The notes beneath the pieces were generated by a model. That model did not search any database. It was not told the origin of the DNA and worked only from the letters and a program-made list of their open reading frames with translations. Shown here piece after piece: positions 1-10,676 of a stretch of 64,000 bases of DNA. Origin of the DNA: Ramazzottius varieornatus (taxonomy: Eukaryota; Tardigrada; Eutardigrada; Parachela; Ramazzottiidae); NCBI GenBank assembly GCA_001949185.1, contig BDGG01000014.1, forward strand, positions 752,504 through 816,503, read 5' to 3'. Numbering within the stretch: the stretch's first letter is position 1; each line of letters starts with the position of its first letter. The position numbers were made by a program, and so were the translations under genes.

Positions 1-394
1 AGCCCGTCTGCCGCGTTGTTGCTACCCGGGACTGATCCACGCGTACGACAGTGTGCAGGATCGTACATAACGGGTATCAGAGGCGCTATCAGCTGATCTT
101 ACCCGGTAGCGGGATGATCAAGAGCTGATATTAGCTATCCCAAATTTTGATTCGGAAACGGCCCAATTTCTTCAAAAACTGATTTGAAACTTTTAGCCGT
201 TGCGGAATTCACACAAGATGTACGGTGACATGGCCAGGAGGTCAAAAGTACCACCCATCGGCAGATGAGCAGAGCTTAGAGGGTATCTACTCAGAATAAC
301 GCTTGACCACAATGCCAATCATGAATATCGCGTTGCCAAAATGTCCACCGAACCCAACTTTCAGTGAATCAAAAAAGGTCTACGAAGTGCAACC
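1..394. other. No gene seen
   Basis: I see no coding exon, repeat or RNA gene in this left edge. If the minus-strand reading at 395-799 is an exon, its downstream exons would have to lie here or outside the window, and none is recognisable. Confidence 0.4.
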
Positions 395-799
395 TCACAT
401 TGTCACCGTTGCGACGTTCCAGTTTCTGGTCAATTGTTGGAACTGCATAAAGTCCGTTGTGCATACTGTGAAGTTCAAAATCTTAATGTCAGGGTGCACG
501 CCATCAAGAACCAACAGTAAAGGATACAGTACATGAGCTCTTGATTTACATGGAGAAATGAAAATAATCATGTCATTCGGACGTCTCTTCGCCGAATAGA
601 AGAATTCCGCTCCCAGCCCAGCCGAATAGGCGCTCATGGATTCACACGTGAACAGGTCTTTGCGTGCAATGATGACCAGTTCCATGTGGATGGTATCGTT
701 GAGCACCTTGTTAACCGTAGCAACGCCTGCCTTGAAAGCCGGTAACGTCATTACGTACAAATAGGGCGCGATGGTGACAACTGTCACATTGATAGCCAT
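395..799 (-). CDS. Possible ligand-binding-domain exon, receptor guanylate cyclase-like
   Basis: This is an open frame of 134 codons starting at an ATG (797-799). The N-terminus has alternating hydrophobic stretches (VTVVTIAPYLYVM), then a helix-like segment, then a phrase resembling the periplasmic-binding-like (ANF receptor) fold of receptor guanylate cyclases: a lone cysteine, SAYSAGLGAEFF, a dipeptide RR before an ND, and IIFISPC. A splice donor (GTGACA) lies close to the end, so it could be an N-terminal or internal exon with its continuation outside the window. No kinase-homology or cyclase domain is visible. The match is by general pattern only; a chance open frame or a decayed exon is possible. 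Confidence 0.3.
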   Translation of the reverse strand: MAINVTVVTIAPYLYVMTLPAFKAGVATVNKVLNDTIHMELVIIARKDLFTCESMSAYSAGLGAEFFYSAKRRPNDMIIFISPCKSRAHVLYPLLLVLDGVHPDIKILNFTVCTTDFMQFQQLTRNWNVATVTM

Positions 800-1337
800 G
801 TCTAGATCTCCGTAAGTTCACCAGTTTGCATTTTCAGGAAACACGTCCGTGTTAGAATGACCCGTCTAATTACGGTCCAACAGTAGTTACACAAAGATTC
901 CGACACATAGGCCGTTTCCCGTCTATACGCTGTTGGGACGTCCAGAAAGGCTGGCTGGTTTTATTCCTAGACTATTATATACGAGTATCGTAATCCACTT
1001 CACTGCGATAATATGACTCCTCAGCAAGAACCGAATCCCCAGATAACTTGGACGCATTCGTTCATGGACATACCTGCCGATAAGGATTCATCGATTACAG
1101 CTACCACTGTCGCTAATAACACTTATTAAAACGAGACCTTGTCTTTTTCTCTTTGTCCGCGTTTTTGTGTCTGCTTCGATGTAATGCCCTAGCGATACTT
1201 GTACTGTATAGTGCGATGATCTGACGGGCTCCACGTTTTTGTTCGTGCCCCTCTTGTGTGATTCCACCCCATTATCATCCAGGGGGCAATTTACTGCATG
1301 GCCGCAGTGCCTATCCTGTAGCAGTACCAGTCCTCCA
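800..1337. other. No gene seen
   Basis: No coding exon or structured repeat is recognisable between the possible receptor exon and the hAT-type MITE that follows. Confidence 0.4.
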
Positions 1338-1345
1338 GCTGTACA

Positions 1346-1614
1346 CAGTAGCGCCTGCGTTATTCGTGCACTGGATGTGCAATTTTGGTGCATCTTTTTT
1401 GTCGTCACAAACATGAGCTTTAGGGATCAACCAGGGCTGTTTCCGTTTCCACCCTGATGACTCAACAAAAACCAAAAAAACCCTCATCAATAACCCTTTT
1501 TCCGGTGGGAAACTTGAGGTAGCGCTCAGGGTTGCCCTGAAAATTTAAAGTGCTGACGTCAAAAAATTTTACTCGAAAATTGCACATCCAGCGCATGAAT
1601 AACCGCCGCCACTG
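1346..1614. mobile_element. hAT-type MITE with perfect 8-bp target duplication
   Basis: This is a 269-bp non-autonomous element. Its ends read CAGTAGCGCC and, on the other strand, CAGTGGCGGC, and the terminal inverted repeats continue through the shared phrase CTGGATGTGCAATTTT. It is flanked by the identical octamer GCTGTACA (1338-1345 and 1615-1622). An 8-bp duplication and CAGTGGCG-like ends are typical of hAT transposons. There is no coding capacity. The interior shares a TGACGTCA-like core with the larger element at 16143-17865, suggesting one family. Confidence 0.85.
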
Positions 1615-1747
1615 GCTGTACAGCACGCCAATATTGAAAAGATCAAACAACGAGTCGATCACTGACGTTGTTCGATCGGTGACGTTGTTTGATCACTGAT
1701 TGGAGCACAGGCAGAAAGACTTCAGCCACTCATGAATCGCACAACTG

Positions 1748-4121
1748 ACAAGGGATTAACGCTAATCGGTTCCCTCTGACGAGATTCAGGATGCGCAGTC
1801 TTAATCAGGACAGTTTCCTCCACAGATTGAGCTAAACAAAAGGTCCTAAAAGAAATCCTGAAATTAATAATGGGAAGAGGAAGTTAAGTACAAGTTTGCC
1901 GCTGGTGACGTAAACGGCATGGCTAAATCAAAACGTTTGATTGTTCGGTAGTTGATTTGCCTTTGATTGAGTGCTGCTCTGTACTGATCTTTTTCAGCCT
2001 TTAGGTGGCATCTTTTTTAAAAACTCACTCAATCTTTGCAAGAGTCTTCCGTGAAACATGGACGCCGTCAACCCAATGAATGTTCTCAAGCTTCTCGAAG
2101 TGGATTGTAGACAGACTTTCCAGCTTGACGATGCCCCAAGTGAGGCTGATAAGCTGTTGAAGGAAGTCCTCAAGGGTAAGACTGATTATGTAGCTCAAAT
2201 CGAAATTATTGCTAAAAACCATGTCGGAAGTTGGTAATAACCTGTCACTGTCTAGGTTTAATTGACGAGAAGGTTGCAGGAACTGACACACCTCTACGAG
2301 CAATCGAAGATCTCCAGTGTGATCTGCAAATTGATCATGCAACGTTCGAGGGTTTTGAGAAGTCTATCATTAGCTTCAACTTGTTGAGCGCTCCTGACGA
2401 AGCGGAGTTCGATGACAACGTGACGACCGAGCCTTCTTCCAGCGGCACTGAACCTTCCTCATATGAACTGTTCGTTCCAAAGATTCCAGATCCAAGAGCC
2501 GAACCCAGTCTGATGATTGACTTGGACTATAAGAAACGTTCGGTTGCGTTTTGGAGAAACGCGACTTCGAAAAAACGACGCAGTCTTACAGCAGTCCAAA
2601 ATCGATTTACAAGAGTAACCAGTGTCCTTCAATTGCAAGATTGGGAGAAGCATGTGGAAGCGGGTGGTTCACGTATGGACAAGCTGAAAGGGCTTAGACT
2701 GGAAACTGGGAAGCAGTTCTTTTTGGCGAAGAAGAAGAAGCATGTGGTCAAGGATCTGGATCGTCGTCGATAGGCATTTACAGCAAATCAGGCCGTGGGT
2801 TTGGAGGGGTTCAAAGCGTCCCCTGACTTGAATGGAAAACTAAAACGGTATATTTTCATATCAGTTTGCAGTGATAGATTTGTTATCTATCGTTAGAATT
2901 AAGCAGTTAATTAATTATTCCAGGTATTACAGTATTTGCGATCGAGAGATCGCAAAGTTTGTGACTGAAAAGTCCATCAAGGAACTTGGAAAGGTGAAAC
3001 AGAGCGCCGCCGACTGTGTAGCTCTCGTCCGATCAAGGATCGTAGATTACGGACTGGACTGTCTGTGGAATGCGGATCAGTCAGGTTTCGAAAATGAGAT
3101 GAGACCTGGTCGTACGTTGGATATTTGTGGTGTTAAACACGTGGAAGCTATAACCCAGTCCGAAAACTCATAGTTACACCGTAATGATGACTGTTTCTCC
3201 TGGAACTCGGAAGTTTCTTCCAAAGCTTTTTCTGACGTTGCAAGAACCAAGAGGAGTATTTGGGCCAGTTGTAACTCGCACGATGTTCGAAGCTGAAAAT
3301 TTGTACGAGACGGGTTCAACATCACGAAAGATGACTAAGCTCTACTTGAAATGGTGTGCTGAGGTCTTTTTTCCTCATATGGTGGACCGGTGCATTCTGC
3401 TGGCTGATTCCTGGACGGCTTTCAACGATCAAGACTCGGTGATGGAACTCAAACCTGACAACTTGGAATACGAAATGCTTCGAATCCCACCGAAAGTGAC
3501 CGGAGGTATGCAGCCTCTCGATGTTCTGTTTTTCAGAATGTACAAAGGATTCTTCAAAAAGATTTCTAACTTTGTGATTCTGCACAACCTACCTATCCAA
3601 ATGCATCACAGGGATGTAATACTCAAATTACATTCGTTAATCTATCAGCAGTTCCAGTCTCCTAGAATTGAGAATCTTGTTCTCGCATCTTGGTACGAAT
3701 CCGGATACACAGATGAATGTATTAGATACGTCAACTCTGCCGAGTTTTGCTTCGATAAGTTGACTAGTCATTGCTTCCACCGAAACTGTAAAAACACTGT
3801 CATATTAATTTGCGGTTGGTGCAAGGGTCCTCTTTGCTTCTCCCTTTTCTACGATGTCTACCACCTCTGTGAACTATATATTCCTTGATTTGTATTGACA
3901 CTTGGCAGAGTTTTTCACACAGTGAGGACTGTAGATCAAAAAGCAAGATTGCCGTTTACATCACCAGCGGCAAACTTGTACTTAACTTCCTCTTCCCATA
4001 ATAAAATTTAGGATTTCTTTTAGGACCTTTTGTTTAGCTCAATCTGTGGAGGAAACTGTCCTGATTAAGACTGCGCATCCTGAATCTCGTCAGAGGGAAC
4101 CCATTGGCGTTAGTCTCTTGT
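1748..4121. mobile_element. pogo-like DNA transposon with long terminal inverted repeats
   Basis: Inverted repeats of about 172 bp lie at 1748-1919 and 3951-4121. They are nearly identical over most of their length, apart from a few substitutions and small indels, and they diverge towards the outer ends. Between them lies one plus-strand transposase gene, broken by a nonsense codon and a frameshift. TIRs this long are unusual for pogo elements, which normally have short ones. The outermost bases and target duplication could not be fixed because the ends have diverged. Confidence 0.85.
2058..3888 (+). pseudogene. pogo/DDE_1-like transposase, broken
   Basis: This is the transposase of the surrounding element. 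Exon 1 runs 2058-2176, closing at the donor GTAAGA. Exon 2 starts after an acceptor near 2256 and holds an acidic Ser-rich linker and a basic helix-turn-helix-like region (LTAVQNRFTRVTS). The frame hits TAG at 2771, where relatives as I remember them have tryptophan, so this looks like a TGG-to-TAG change. After an intron ending at about 2923 the frame continues with DREIAKFV and the first catalytic Asp in LWNADQSGFE. A frameshift near 3170 is needed to reach the second half: LLADSWTAFND (second Asp) and GGMQPLDVLFF (third acidic site). The gene is therefore inactive. The family call rests on DDE motif spacing. Confidence 0.75.
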
Positions 4122-4465
4122 GAGTGTCAGTACGTAAAGTGTGCCTGCTTGTTGCGCCCACTATGAGATGCGGATTTGTCACGCACCATGTTACAAAAAA
4201 TCTAGCGGCTACGCGTGCGGTACACCCGTACTAGAGGAAGGTTTCATGTTTTTTGTCGCCGTATGTAGCCGCCATATCTGTGACGATATGGTGTTCACCG
4301 TTTGACAGCCCCGAAGCGAGCCGAGATTCAGTAAAAACGTAAAGCTTGTTATTAGGGACAACAATGAGAAGATAGCTGACATCGCTGAAGTGATCACTGG
4401 ACTTTTAGGCATTGACTGATCGCTAATTATCACGTTAAGACCTCACTTTAAGACACTTTAAGACC
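4122..4465. other. No gene seen between two pogo-like elements
   Basis: This short stretch lies between two transposons. No coding exon is recognisable; only a small imperfect palindrome (CCATATC ... GATATGG near 4272-4291) stands out. Confidence 0.4.
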
Positions 4466-6087
4466 ACAGCAAATTCCGCGTCAGAATTCGGACACAGTTG
4501 CGGTATAGGGTGGCAGCACAGTGCGTTCCATCTTACTCACACTGAAGTTGATACCGAACTGCAATTTCTCTCTGCAGCATCTTCTAATATCGCGGTTTAA
4601 GCTTTACATGCCAGCTGAGCTTCCCATGAAGTTAAGTTTTGCCCTGATTGACATCAGCACATCCACATAGTGAATGGTCATATCAGAGCGGAAAAAAGGA
4701 CCAATTATCCTTGATAGTCCAAACAAAAACAAAGAATAGTATTTATCAGAATCTGCACCCGACAACTAAACTTTGCGAGCCTTCTTGATTTTCTCTTTCA
4801 GAGGTCGTGAAGAGGCCTTCCGTTTCGATGCTGTAGCAGCTTTCTTGGCGTCTTTTCAGCTTCTTCTTTTTCCAGTTCGGCGATGAAGCCAGGATGGGTA
4901 GTCAGGGCACCAGCAGCCAAAGAAAGCTGTCTGTTTTTTTACGCGACGCAGCTTTTTTTTAGCTGAGTCCCAGAAGCATTTCCACAAGGTAAAATGGAGA
5001 CGTTCGTTTTCATTTCCGTCGAATTGGGACGGAATCTGCTTAGCACCTTTCCTTGCCACCACACGATCAAACATCTCCGATGTGCTGAAAGCAGTCTCGT
5101 CTAGGTTCCACACCTGCTCTGGTCGATCGAGGAATCCTCTGTCATGTAGAACTCGCAGCTTGGAAATGTATTCCTCACAGCGCTCCGTGGTCCACTCTCG
5201 ATTCTTCTTTCTGTTGAAGGAATGCGTGACACGGAGTGATATTTCTGGGTGGCGCTTGAGGAAGCGACGGAAGAAACTATCGCCGACAGTATTACACTTT
5301 AGTCCTGAAATTGTACGAAAAAACAATAATAATCGTTTTTCACATGCGTTAGATTACTGATATAATTGTGGAAACACCTAGCCCAGTGGCGACTTAAGAG
5401 AACAGCTGCGAGCAGTGGTATCGGTTCAAAGGGATGCCTTGATCGCTACAGGATAGTAGAGAGTCAGCAATACGGTCTTCTTCCCAGGAAGGAAACTTAG
5501 TTGGAGCTCCGACTCTAGTTGGTTCTGGATTCTGTGTCCGGTTTCTCAGTGTTGCACGGCTAACTCCATGCAGCCTCGCAGCACCTTTGAGGCTCTGCCC
5601 ATTCTTCACATCGTGGAGAGCTGCATCCATCGATAGCTTCTTGAATAACTGAGATGCTGTCTTCAGCTTAGATAGGGAAGGCATGGTTGGGAGATGGAAA
5701 TATCACACAAAGGGAAGGATAAAGTAATTGGAAAATTGACAATGTGGTATTGCATCAGACCATGTCGACCATGCGAAATTACGTCAAGTAGGCTTCAAGC
5801 TGCCTATCAGTTGTAAAACCCAGACCCATGTTAAAACCAAGTTTGTGACGTATAGCAAATTTTTAATCGCGACGCCTCACTCACCTCGATTTTGTAGGCT
5901 TCTTAACATTAGGAAGACCCTTCCCTTTTTGAGACCTCCTTTAACGAGCTCTGACCATTCGATGTTCTTGAGACTACAAAGTGCGATAGATAAAGGGATC
6001 GTCTATCTTGAAAACCAAACATAAGGTCAATCTATCCAGTAACTACGCTGAATAACTGTGTCCAAATTGTGACGCGAAATTTGCTGT
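4466..6087. mobile_element. Second pogo-like element, internally deleted
   Basis: Terminal inverted repeats of 34 bp lie at 4466-4499 and 6054-6087 with three mismatches. They begin ACAGCAAATT and end GGACACAGTT, and the motif GGACACAG recurs at the outer edge of the right copy. The element is about 1.6 kb and carries a minus-strand transposase whose catalytic core has been removed. A TA target duplication typical of the family could not be read with confidence. Confidence 0.8.
4766..5684 (-). pseudogene. pogo-type transposase lacking its DDE core
   Basis: The 5' part (5684 down to about 5394) encodes a pipsqueak-type helix-turn-helix (GQSLKGAARLHGVSRATLRN) and the start of a CENP-B-type second HTH. 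The reading resumes at about 5305 after a plausible acceptor (TTTCAG) with KRHPEISLR and the first catalytic motif, VWNLDETAFS. Shortly after, the sequence jumps in a lysine-rich, frame-disrupted stretch to what looks like the protein's basic C-terminal tail (RPLKEKIKKARKV, stop at 4766-4768). The second and third catalytic aspartates are absent. This is the pattern of an internal deletion derivative. DNA-binding capacity might survive; transposition would not. Confidence 0.7.
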
Positions 6088-6864
6088 GTCCGAATAATGT
6101 CCTCTACCTCGTACGAAAATAAGTCATCGGGGAAACAGAGGCGCTAGAAAAAATGATGTTTTGTACTAATGATAGAATCAGTAATTTATTACAGCATATG
6201 TACAACATCATGATAGCAAAAATCCTATGGATCTGACAGCCGAGTGTTCACAGGACCTCGTAAAACGTCATTGACATATATAGGGAGCCTTCTGACATGG
6301 CTGTGCCCAGCAGCGGCGGCTGTGCTCAATTAAAGATGCGCTGTTTTAGTCGTTGATCGATCAGGCCTCTTGGACTAGTGCTGGATAGGCACTAATGGCT
6401 GGTACTCTGTTAAATCTTTTGGAACCTTTTTGGACCAGACGCTATAAGGTTGCCGATAAACTGAGTGAACCATCGTGCTTCAGTTGACCACCAAGTTCGA
6501 TAACAGGTTTCTCTGAATTGCAATGACTGGCGCCTTACGTGAACGGTACCGTGGAAATTTGGCCTGTCGTTCCCATGAACTTCACAGACGGAATTTTCCG
6601 CAAGCATAATTTTCAATTTCTCAACCTGGACAAGCACACGCTGATTCCATCCCCGACCTGGAGAGCTCAGAGATTGCCACATCTTGATTTTCAGTAGGAA
6701 TACAGACCGTAAAATTGGGGCCTATCGGTCCAGGAGGACCGATTGGCTCGAGAGTTCAAGACGGACTTTAAGAGTTTTAAGCAAGAGGTGTCAGAAAATT
6801 ATGCGAGATGTAACAAAAAAAGAAGTTGATCACTTGTTTCGACATGGAAGAGCGGGAAAATACT
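6088..6864. other. No gene seen
   Basis: This is the spacer between the second pogo-like element and the 3' end of the lectin gene. Open frames here are short and look like chance readings. The proximal part may hold the lectin mRNA's 3' untranslated region. Confidence 0.4.
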
Positions 6865-8831
6865 TCATGGTAGAACCAGTTTGCCATTGCTGTTGCACAG
6901 AGCTCTAACAAACGCCAGCTGTGAAAGATCGCAGAATGACCGAACTGTTCCACTGGCTCCTAGAGTCAATGTCGGTTGACCGGCACCGAAGAAACTGCTA
7001 CCCCCACTGCCACCCCCAGCCATGAGGGAGGACACTGCATTGACCTGTTCGACTGCAACCTTAAACGGCTCGGTGTTATCGGACGCGCAGTCTTCGCAGC
7101 GGTAGGAAACGACCAAGTGTACCACTCGTGCTTGCTGGGGACCACAAGGCCGCCGTAGGGTATTGGAAGAGACCTCTATCAGGCACTGGCTGGCCGACTG
7201 CTTGGCGCAGGTGTTGCGCACCATGGGGATGGCATTCAGGGCGGTGGGACAGGTGCTGGCGCAATCGGCGTCTGAACCCAACTGGCAGAGCTCTTTGTAG
7301 GTGGCGTCATAGATTCGAAGAGAGCAGGTTTGTGGGCAGGTCATAGTTAGAATAGAGTTTTCTGGAGCCAGAGCTACTTCCATCACGGTTGAGGACTGAA
7401 TCGGTTGTTGCGCGCTGGCCATCTGTAAAACAAGCACGTGGTAATGAACAGACAGACATTTTTGCTATCACTATCCCACATACTCGTATACTACAGAATG
7501 TCTGTGGAGGGACTGTTTATATTCTAAGTGAAAATCCGGACTCGATAATACAGTTCAACCAACAAAGGAACGGTTTTCTGAGCTTGCCGGGAATCTTTGA
7601 GTTTTGCTCCAGTGTTACCACAGATCAGACCTTTGGCCAACATTTATCGAGCAGAAGACTCGGCGAAATATCGCTCCTCCTACTTGGAAAAATTTTGACA
7701 TGAACGGCGCTCACTGTGTCCATTACAATAGCACGGGGGCGAACGGCCCTGTATCCTTGTGGAAACGGAGGGCGTCACAAAAAACTAGATTTTAGCTTGA
7801 AATTCACTTCTTCTTTTAAAAGAAAGAGACTCGAAACTGCAAGTCATCGATATCTTTCAAAATTTAAAGTCCGAAGACCGACACTTCGAATCGGGAAAAC
7901 ATATTTTTGGAATTCTCAAGCAGAGTTGTTCGTGAATCATGGTACGCTGCTAACATTTGTGGCAGTGACTCGTTACATCCAGCGAAACAAAGGAGCAAGC
8001 AGCATGGCTAAACTTTTTGTACAATAGTAATCAACGGAAAACCAACACACTAAGTTTCGAAGTGTCGGTCTTCGGACTTCAGAATTTTGAAAGATAACGA
8101 TGATTTGCAGTTTCCAGTTTCCTATTTTTTGAGAAAAATTCAATTTCAAGCTGAAATTTGGTTTTTTCGACGCCCTACGTTTCCACAAGGATACAGGGCC
8201 GTTCGCCCGTGCAGTAGCATACTTCCCCGTCACAGACGTAGGTCTGCCTTTCCACCAGATCTGATCGCCGATGAAACTGCCGACAACAGAGAACTTCTAG
8301 AGCTACTTCAGACGGATTCGGCTGTTTGAGGGATCAAGGAGACACCTTTTTGATATTTTGTTTCGAGAAACCGATGATGATGCCGCTGTTTGGCGGCGCC
8401 TAAATGGCAACGAACCACGAAAATTGGGCGGAAATTGAAAAGCTTGTTTTCTTGATCTGAAACAGCAGAAACCGTCTGAAGTAGCTCTAGAAGGGATCTG
8501 TTGTCGGCAGTTTCATCGGCGATCGGATCTGGTGGAAAGGCAGACTTACGCCCGTGACTAGGAAGTATGCTATTGTAATGGAAACAGTGAACGCCGTTCA
8601 TCCCAAAGTTTTTCCAAGTAGGAAGAGGGGTATTCCGCCGGGTCTTCTGCTCGATGAAAGCTGGCCAAGGATCTGTTATGTCGTATAGAAGCGCAAAACT
8701 CAAAGACTTTGGGTGAGTTCAGAAACCGTTCCCTTGTAAGTGAAAGAGTTACAACCTACCAGCGCTCCTTGCGCGGTCAAAATTGCAAAAATCCATATCA
8801 GATTGGAAGTCGGCCAAGCGAGGTAGAGCAT
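6865..8831 (-). CDS. Secreted SUEL-type lectin
   Basis: Two exons, complement(6865..7422, 8760..8831), give 209 residues. Exon 1 is 24 codons and reads as a signal peptide (MLYLAWPTSN then LIWIFAILTAQGAL). It ends at donor GTAGGT, and exon 2 follows the acceptor TTTTACAG in the same phase. Exon 2 carries one D-galactoside/L-rhamnose-binding SUEL domain: an opening ME-x-A-L, SLRIYDATYK, a run of cysteines, CLIEVSSNTLRRPC, and a closing VVSYRCEDC. A Gly/Ser-rich linker (AGGGSGGSSFFGAG) and a short C-terminal tail with two more cysteines follow. SUEL lectins are extracellular carbohydrate binders, often in eggs or immunity; the specific role here is unknown. The 1337-bp intron is almost filled by nested fold-back repeats. 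The signal exon is inferred from phase and hydrophobicity. Confidence 0.7.
7563..8745. repeat. Large inverted-repeat element inside lectin intron
   Basis: The outer arms 7563-7733 and 8572-8745 are inverted copies at roughly 80% identity; both begin CAA-x-GGAACGG on their own strands. A second inverted pair, 8212-8325 and 8456-8576, is continuous with the outer arms once the inserted MITE at 7734-8211 is removed. The original element was therefore a fold-back of about 700 bp with arms near 280 bp. It fills the lectin gene's single intron, with the right arm ending about 14 bp from the splice donor. No intact coding region was found, though the arms keep open frames on both sides. Confidence 0.8.
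7734..8211. mobile_element. Fold-back MITE nested in the inverted-repeat element
   Basis: This 478-bp element has long inverted arms (7734-7893 and 8053-8211, about 80% identical) that begin GGGCGAACGGCCCTG. It interrupts the left arm of the larger element. The flanks are CAATAGCA (7726-7733) and CAGTAGCA (8212-8219), an 8-bp target duplication with one mismatch. The uninterrupted right arm preserves the empty site, ATTACAATAGCATACTTCC on the minus strand. hAT-type by duplication size. Confidence 0.8.
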
Positions 8832-8866
8832 GATGAGTAAGAATGCATGTATGACCGGACACAACG

Positions 8867-9131
8867 TTAGCGAATAATCTTCCGTTGGATAAATTCCAGG
8901 ATGCTGAAGTTTAATGTCTCGGACGGGAGCATTGCTACGTTGAGCTTGATGCGCATGTTGGGACGAATAACGAATGAATACTGGCTAGGCTTGGTGCCGG
9001 CGTGCACTTCCGCCAGACGAGCGGCATCGACGAACGCTCGAGAAGCAAGGAAAAGCTAAAGAAAAGGTGTGTTAGCGGCAAGAACATCAAGTCTAGTTGT
9101 TCGGTGTGTTTACTTTGCTACGAAGAGCCAT
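8867..9131 (-). CDS. Small protein of 68 residues, unrecognised
   Basis: Two exons, complement(8867..9055, 9114..9131). The first holds ATG and five codons (MALRSK) before a GTAAAC donor. The second follows an AG acceptor in phase 0 and reads FVDAARLAEVHAG, YSFVIRPNMRIKLNVAM and a short basic end (IQRKIIR) to TAA. The N-terminus is basic and hydrophobic and could be an organelle-targeting helix. I do not recognise a family. The stop lies only 35 bp before the ATG of the lectin signal exon on the same strand. The short exon 1 makes the model fragile; the second exon could instead belong to a longer gene. Confidence 0.35.
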
Positions 9132-10021
9132 GTCAACAATTTACGTAACCGCGGAGGGTGGGTCAAGACGTCGACGTGTGGAACTCCTTGTTGCACCTTG
9201 TCTTTGTTGACACAAGCGCGCTCAACTTCGTCTAGTCGCAAAACCAAACATTACACCTCAGCGAAAAGAATATCTGTATGCAAAGTACTGAACACTGTGT
9301 TCCGTGTTTCTTTTGTGACTAAGCTCACTGAGTGAGGTTGCTACGTAAAAGAAAAGTGCTGAACAAAAAAATGCGTCACTTTTCTCGGTTTAGTGGTTCA
9401 CAGGAATGTACTATCTGAAATAGAACCAGTTCATATCACAGAAAAATGCACATGTGAGAGGAACAATTGCAAACTGGTTCCGGTTCTCTATCCAAGGTCT
9501 GCAGTTTCACCAGTACGCGAACATTCTTCATGCCAACTGCCCACTTACTACCCACAACTGCGTGCCCACACTGCCTACAACTGCCAACTGCCCATAAAGT
9601 CCGAACGTAGTTATAGCTTGTGTGCAGAAGTCTAGAAAGAACCATTCCGTGTCGTCAACAGACTCGTCCCTGTACACACTTCTCATACGTGTCCAAGGAA
9701 GAAATTTGGTGCATCTCTCAAAGAACACGTACACATACGACGGGTAATTTGGGACACTGAAAATTATGGTACAGGCGGAATGGACGGCAAATTTACAACC
9801 TTAACTGCGAGCCAGAAATGAAAATCGAGCGTATGACGTAACTCCGTCAAATTTTGACCGTAGAAAGTTGTCATGGACAGTGCCTATCGGCCGACCGGCT
9901 GTTCGACTTTTGCGCTTCGAGGCTACGGATTGTTCATTTACTTTCTTCCACTTCCAGCGACGCTCTCGGATATCGTTCTCTTCAATGTCGTTTCTGTAAG
10001 CGTCTTTCCATAATGTTCTAA
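9132..10021. other. No gene seen; low-complexity patch
   Basis: No exon is supported. About 9528-9600 is a skewed patch of imperfect repeats built on ACAACTGCC/ACTGCCC. Nothing else stands out. Confidence 0.4.
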
Positions 10022-10156
10022 CCCTTCAAGACCAATGAACCTCGACAGTACACCGAAAAGGCCTTGAAGGACGCGCTTTCTGCTATCGGGAATGGAATGG
10101 GACTACGCGAAGCAGCTCAACCTTTCAAAGTTCGATGCATGACTGTCGCCCTGAAG
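10022..10156 (+). pseudogene. Fragment of a pogo-type transposase HTH
   Basis: Forty-five codons in one frame read as a pipsqueak-type helix-turn-helix: RQYTEKALKDALSAI, a G-x-G turn, LREAAQPFKV and a final helix. No catalytic domain follows and the frame closes shortly after. This is most simply a remnant of a third pogo-type element; no inverted repeats were found to bound it. Confidence 0.5.
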
Positions 10157-10676
10157 TTAGCTATTATCGTATTGAGATGACTAATAGTTATCTGCAGATA
10201 GCTAATAGCTCAAATTGAACTTAGCTATGTCCACACTAGCCTGTAGTACAGACAACAGCCGATTGGGTCACAACTCTGTCTCCAAGTTGGCCCGCTTCGA
10301 ATAGCAGAAAAGGGTTGGGCTTCCATCGCAGTTCGCATGAAAGGTGTAGAGTAGTGACATCAAAGGCGGGTACACTCCTGGAAGAGCAGCGTATGAAGCA
10401 GCAGGTATGGCCTAGCTAAAAACGCGGCCTCGACCTTTCAGAGAGACAAATGACACAGCAACTCACGTGCCGGCGCGAGATGGAGCGTGTCCAGGCTGTC
10501 TAGAAATTCCTGTGGGTTTCGACCGAGTGCCTTCAGTAAACGTTCACATCCATATTCCTAGTTAGGGTCGAAGAAGTACAACCAGTTCGAAGTCAATAGC
10601 CAGTCGAACAAGTGGGTCTACAACCGGAGTGGACTGACCAACAGTGAATTGATATCGAGTCTCCAGATGACGGTAA

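Noticed and set aside
8308-8703. 131-codon minus-strand frame in the lectin intron
   Set aside because: It spans the arms of the inverted-repeat element; openness follows from the repeat and no protein family is recognised.
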